Shown here in pieces: positions 61,726 through 64,000 of a stretch of 64,000 bases of DNA. Both the position numbers and the translations under genes were made by a program. Source of the DNA: Candidatus Poribacteria bacterium (GTDB taxonomy: Bacteria; Poribacteria; WGA-4E; WGA-3G); contig JAJEJA010000061.1 of the NCBI GenBank assembly GCA_022828145.1, forward strand, positions 1-64,000, written 5' to 3'. Numbering within the stretch: the first letter of the stretch is position 1; each line of letters opens with the position of its first letter. The notes under the pieces were generated by a model. It saw only the letters and a list, made by a program, of their open reading frames with translations. It did no database searches and was not told where the DNA came from.

Positions 61726-62721
61726 TTACGGTTTTCCATCAGTTTTTGAATGGACTGCAATCAGGACCATGCATGTCGTTTGTAGGTTTGCCTGAGGTGA
61801 GTTGATTTCTATGGGTATTTTACTGATAAAACTGCCATCCGCTGCTTGAACTTTCGTAAGATAATTGATTGCAACACGTCTTGTATTTAACGGGTCTTGA
61901 TTTGCTGCAAGAGCCATAATGACAGTGGCAGTCACTTCAGGGTCGCTCTCTTTTCCTGGAAATCTTGGAAAACCACCGTCTGTTTTCTGAAACTGCTTTA
62001 ACCAAGCGATCTGTGTATCCACATCATAGACTGGTAATAGACCTTGTAGAGCCCATGCGGTTATGTATATATCTGATTGTGTTCCTCCTGGCAGATTCCA
62101 GTATCCTTCCCTGTTTCTTTGTTCAAAGTTTTCCAGCCATTCCATACCTGGAAGGAGTGAGTCGAAGCTTCTGTGATTGAAACCGAGGTATTTCAATCCT
62201 ACAAGCGTTGCTGAGGTATATAGCACCTGTCCAGTGCTGTTACCTTTACGTCCCCAACTTCCACTGCGATTCTGTGCCTTTTTTATCCAAGAGAGGCCAT
62301 CAAATCTTGCCTCTGGATCGGTATTAGCCTTTGTTAGAGCGATGAGTGCAAAAATTGTATGAGCGGTATTGTCATTCCAACTGCCATCTTCCCGCTGACT
62401 ATTTCTTAGGTATCTGACACCTCTACGAATGATTCTTGAACCAGTTCCCCAGTCTGCTTCAATTAATGCCCAGATAGCGAGAGCAGTAATTTCAACATCA
62501 CTTTCTCCACCTGGTAATAACGACCAACCACCATCTTCATTCTGTTGATTGATGATGTATTCTTTTGTTTTCTTGATCATTTTATAGATTCTGGGTTCGG
62601 TAGTATCAATTGCGAGTTCGGGTCTGGCACCCTCAGCCAAGTTTATCATGCTGTCAAATCCGCAGATACATAAGAGTATCTGTAGACATAGCAAAATGTA
62701 GATATGCTTCAGTTTTTTCAT
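61726..62721 (-). CDS. Secreted prenyltransferase/squalene-oxidase-repeat protein
   Basis: 331 residues with a signal peptide (IYILLCLQILLCICGF). The body is an alpha/alpha toroid of about six QW-like repeats: QQNEDGGWSLLPGGESDVEI, SQREDGSWNDNTAHT, AQNRSGSWGRKGNST, REGYWNLPGGTQSDIY, FQKTDGGFPRFPGKESDPEV, VQAADGSFISK. This fold occurs in terpene cyclases, but the cyclase DXDD motif is not visible, so it is probably a periplasmic binding or scaffold protein. Such secreted proteins are common in Planctomycetes-like genomes. Confidence 0.82.
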   Translation of the reverse strand: MKKLKHIYILLCLQILLCICGFDSMINLAEGARPELAIDTTEPRIYKMIKKTKEYIINQQNEDGGWSLLPGGESDVEITALAIWALIEADWGTGSRIIRRGVRYLRNSQREDGSWNDNTAHTIFALIALTKANTDPEARFDGLSWIKKAQNRSGSWGRKGNSTGQVLYTSATLVGLKYLGFNHRSFDSLLPGMEWLENFEQRNREGYWNLPGGTQSDIYITAWALQGLLPVYDVDTQIAWLKQFQKTDGGFPRFPGKESDPEVTATVIMALAANQDPLNTRRVAINYLTKVQAADGSFISKIPIEINSPQANLQTTCMVLIAVHSKTDGKP

Positions 62722-62773
62722 TTTTTCACCTTTGTGTTGTTTCGGCTTTATCGGTTCGATTGATCATTCCTGA

Positions 62774-63898
62774 TTATAAATCGGGTTCAATTACAACTTT
62801 GTAGACCCCTTCATCTCCCAGCATATCGATACCTGCTTCTAATTCATTCAATGGCAGGTGATGTGTTATGAGTTTGTGTAAGGGTATCTGTGTTCGCTGC
62901 AGGAAATCTAAAGCGGTTTGGAACTGGATCTGTGGGTAAGCCCATACACCGCATACATCAAGGTCTTTATTGCATATCTGATGTGGTCTTACCTCGGTTA
63001 TGCCTGAATCTGTATAATGTCCTACTTCAATGACCTTTCCGCCTCGTCTCACAACATCTAATGCTTCGGAGAAGACGGATGGAATACCAGCACACTCAAT
63101 GGCAATATCTACGCCTACGCCGTTTGTAAGAGCCTGTATCTGTTCAGTGCGTTCTTTTAGTGAGGTATTACCTACATTTATGACAACATCTGCCCCCATC
63201 TGTGTTGCCATTTCCAAACGGCTATCTACAAGGTCAGTTGCGATGATTGTACCAGCCCCGCTATCGCGTAATACTGCAATTACAAGGAGTCCGATGGGTC
63301 CGCATCCAAGGACTGCGACCCTGCTGCCAATGCTATAACCGTCCCCTACTTGTGGTAATCCAGGTGAACATGCGCGTTCAACTGCGCGGGTCGCTACAGC
63401 TACAGGTTCAATAAGCACTGTAATCTCTTCTGGTATTTCATCCGGTATTTTGTAGACCCATGAGTTACCATGAATGTAGGTGTATTCTGAGAATTCCCCT
63501 GTTAGATAGGGAGGGGTCTCACTATTGCTGAACCCATAGATTGTTCGTCCTGAGCACAGTGTTGGACGTCCGGGGACGTGTAAACAGTAATAACATCTAC
63601 CGCAGTTTTTGGAACCGGGAACTACCGTAACTCGGTCACCAGATTTGATTGGACCTCCCATCACGCTCATCACTTGATTTGCATACTTTCCAATATCAGT
63701 TGCTGTACCGACGACTTCATGACCGGGAATGACTGGGAATTTCAGTGCGGTGTGTCCAAGATACATGTGCTTATCGCTACCACAGATGCCGACCTTGTCA
63801 ACTCTTAATAATAGTGCATCGTCTTCGGGAGTTGGTTTGTCGAATTCTTGTATTTCAATTTGTCCTGGTTGGACCATGACTGCTGCTTGAACTTTCAT
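62774..63898 (-). CDS. Zinc-dependent medium-chain alcohol dehydrogenase
   Basis: 374 residues of the MDR family. Catalytic-zinc residues in GICGSDKHMYLGHTALKF and PVIPGHEVVG, structural-zinc cysteines in NCGRCYYCLHVPGRPTLC (four Cys), Rossmann loop VAVLGCGPIGLLVIAVL. Likely oxidises a sugar alcohol or related polyol with NAD; exact substrate unknown. Its start is an ATG at 63898. Confidence 0.92.
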   Translation of the reverse strand: MKVQAAVMVQPGQIEIQEFDKPTPEDDALLLRVDKVGICGSDKHMYLGHTALKFPVIPGHEVVGTATDIGKYANQVMSVMGGPIKSGDRVTVVPGSKNCGRCYYCLHVPGRPTLCSGRTIYGFSNSETPPYLTGEFSEYTYIHGNSWVYKIPDEIPEEITVLIEPVAVATRAVERACSPGLPQVGDGYSIGSRVAVLGCGPIGLLVIAVLRDSGAGTIIATDLVDSRLEMATQMGADVVINVGNTSLKERTEQIQALTNGVGVDIAIECAGIPSVFSEALDVVRRGGKVIEVGHYTDSGITEVRPHQICNKDLDVCGVWAYPQIQFQTALDFLQRTQIPLHKLITHHLPLNELEAGIDMLGDEGVYKVVIEPDL

Positions 63899-63923
63899 AG
63901 TATTTACGGATTCTTTTGTTAAT

Positions 63924-63942
63924 TTAACGTGAGTTTGATAAT
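63924..63942. repeat. Inverted copy of the R4 ATCAAACTCACGTTAA repeat
   Basis: TTAACGTGAGTTTGATAAT, the reverse complement of the 49532-49551 element; a longer GTAGGTTGGGTT...AAACCCGAC repeat-like segment follows to the window edge. Confidence 0.8.
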
Positions 63943-64000
63943 TAAATGCAATGTTCGTTGTAGGTTGGGTTGAGGAACGAAACCCGACATGTATTGGTCT

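Overview
The window is a gene-dense piece of a bacterial chromosome, AT-rich by eye (roughly 40% GC), with a complete Gram-negative-type division and peptidoglycan cluster. Next to this core lie secreted FG-GAP/ASPIC-UnbV and LamG proteins, a phytanoyl-CoA dioxygenase-like enzyme, a Cys-type sulfatase, a DUF6785-like membrane protein, an Ldh2-type dehydrogenase and a GHL10-type glycosidase. This mixture, and the many short dispersed palindromic repeats, is what I would expect from Candidatus Poribacteria or a related planctomycete-like lineage. That placement is inference; no rRNA is present.

Layout. 1-200: possible right end of an IS200/IS605-type element. 200-4850 (minus): a TPR > FG-GAP > PhyH operon plus a LamG protein. 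4939-6687 (minus): radical SAM protein. 6730-26215 (minus): the dcw cluster, transcribed rsmH-ftsL-ftsI-murE-(alpha/beta hydrolase)-murF-ddl-mraY-murD-ftsW-murG-murC-ftsQ-ftsA-ftsZ. It lacks mraZ and murB, has ddl in an unusual place, and its MurF carries a multi-pass membrane domain instead of the normal N-terminal domain. 26611-28698 (plus): nadD-yacG-yqeK-rsfS. 28737-35800: PP2C phosphatase, M19 dipeptidase, GT9 transferase, thiI, RNase HIII, FMN reductase and a TolB-like propeller. 36652-38231 (plus): sugar isomerase and nagB. 38228-42143 (minus): HicB-like protein, GHL10 hydrolase and lipoprotein amidase. 42379-42546: tRNA-Val and tRNA-Asp behind a near-consensus promoter. 42812-46187 (plus): serS, then a putative restriction-modification pair. 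46189-51085 (minus): phoH-ybeY-CNNM/CorC-pyrK-bioB. 51286-56839 (minus): lipoprotein, Ldh2, DUF6785 and sulfatase. 57037-61304 (plus): four consecutive exported-protein genes. 61726-63898 (minus): a secreted alpha/alpha-toroid protein and a zinc alcohol dehydrogenase.

The best candidate for an undescribed system is 57037-61304. It encodes a small Cys/His-rich secreted protein, a His-rich protein with two copies of a Met/His-His-x-His domain, an FMN-binding-like protein with a helical tail, and a fusion of a CxxCH heme domain to an outer-membrane beta-barrel. Together they look like a cell-envelope metal or electron-transfer module. A C(UUCG)G hairpin sits between the second and third genes. 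A dispersed repeat sits between the third and fourth, flanked by two imperfect copies of the third gene's last seven codons.

At least five families of short intergenic repeats recur. Some supply stop codons to neighbouring genes and some extend ORFs artificially at their 5' ends. Start sites given here were chosen from ribosome-binding sites and family conservation, and differ from the longest ORF for about a dozen genes.
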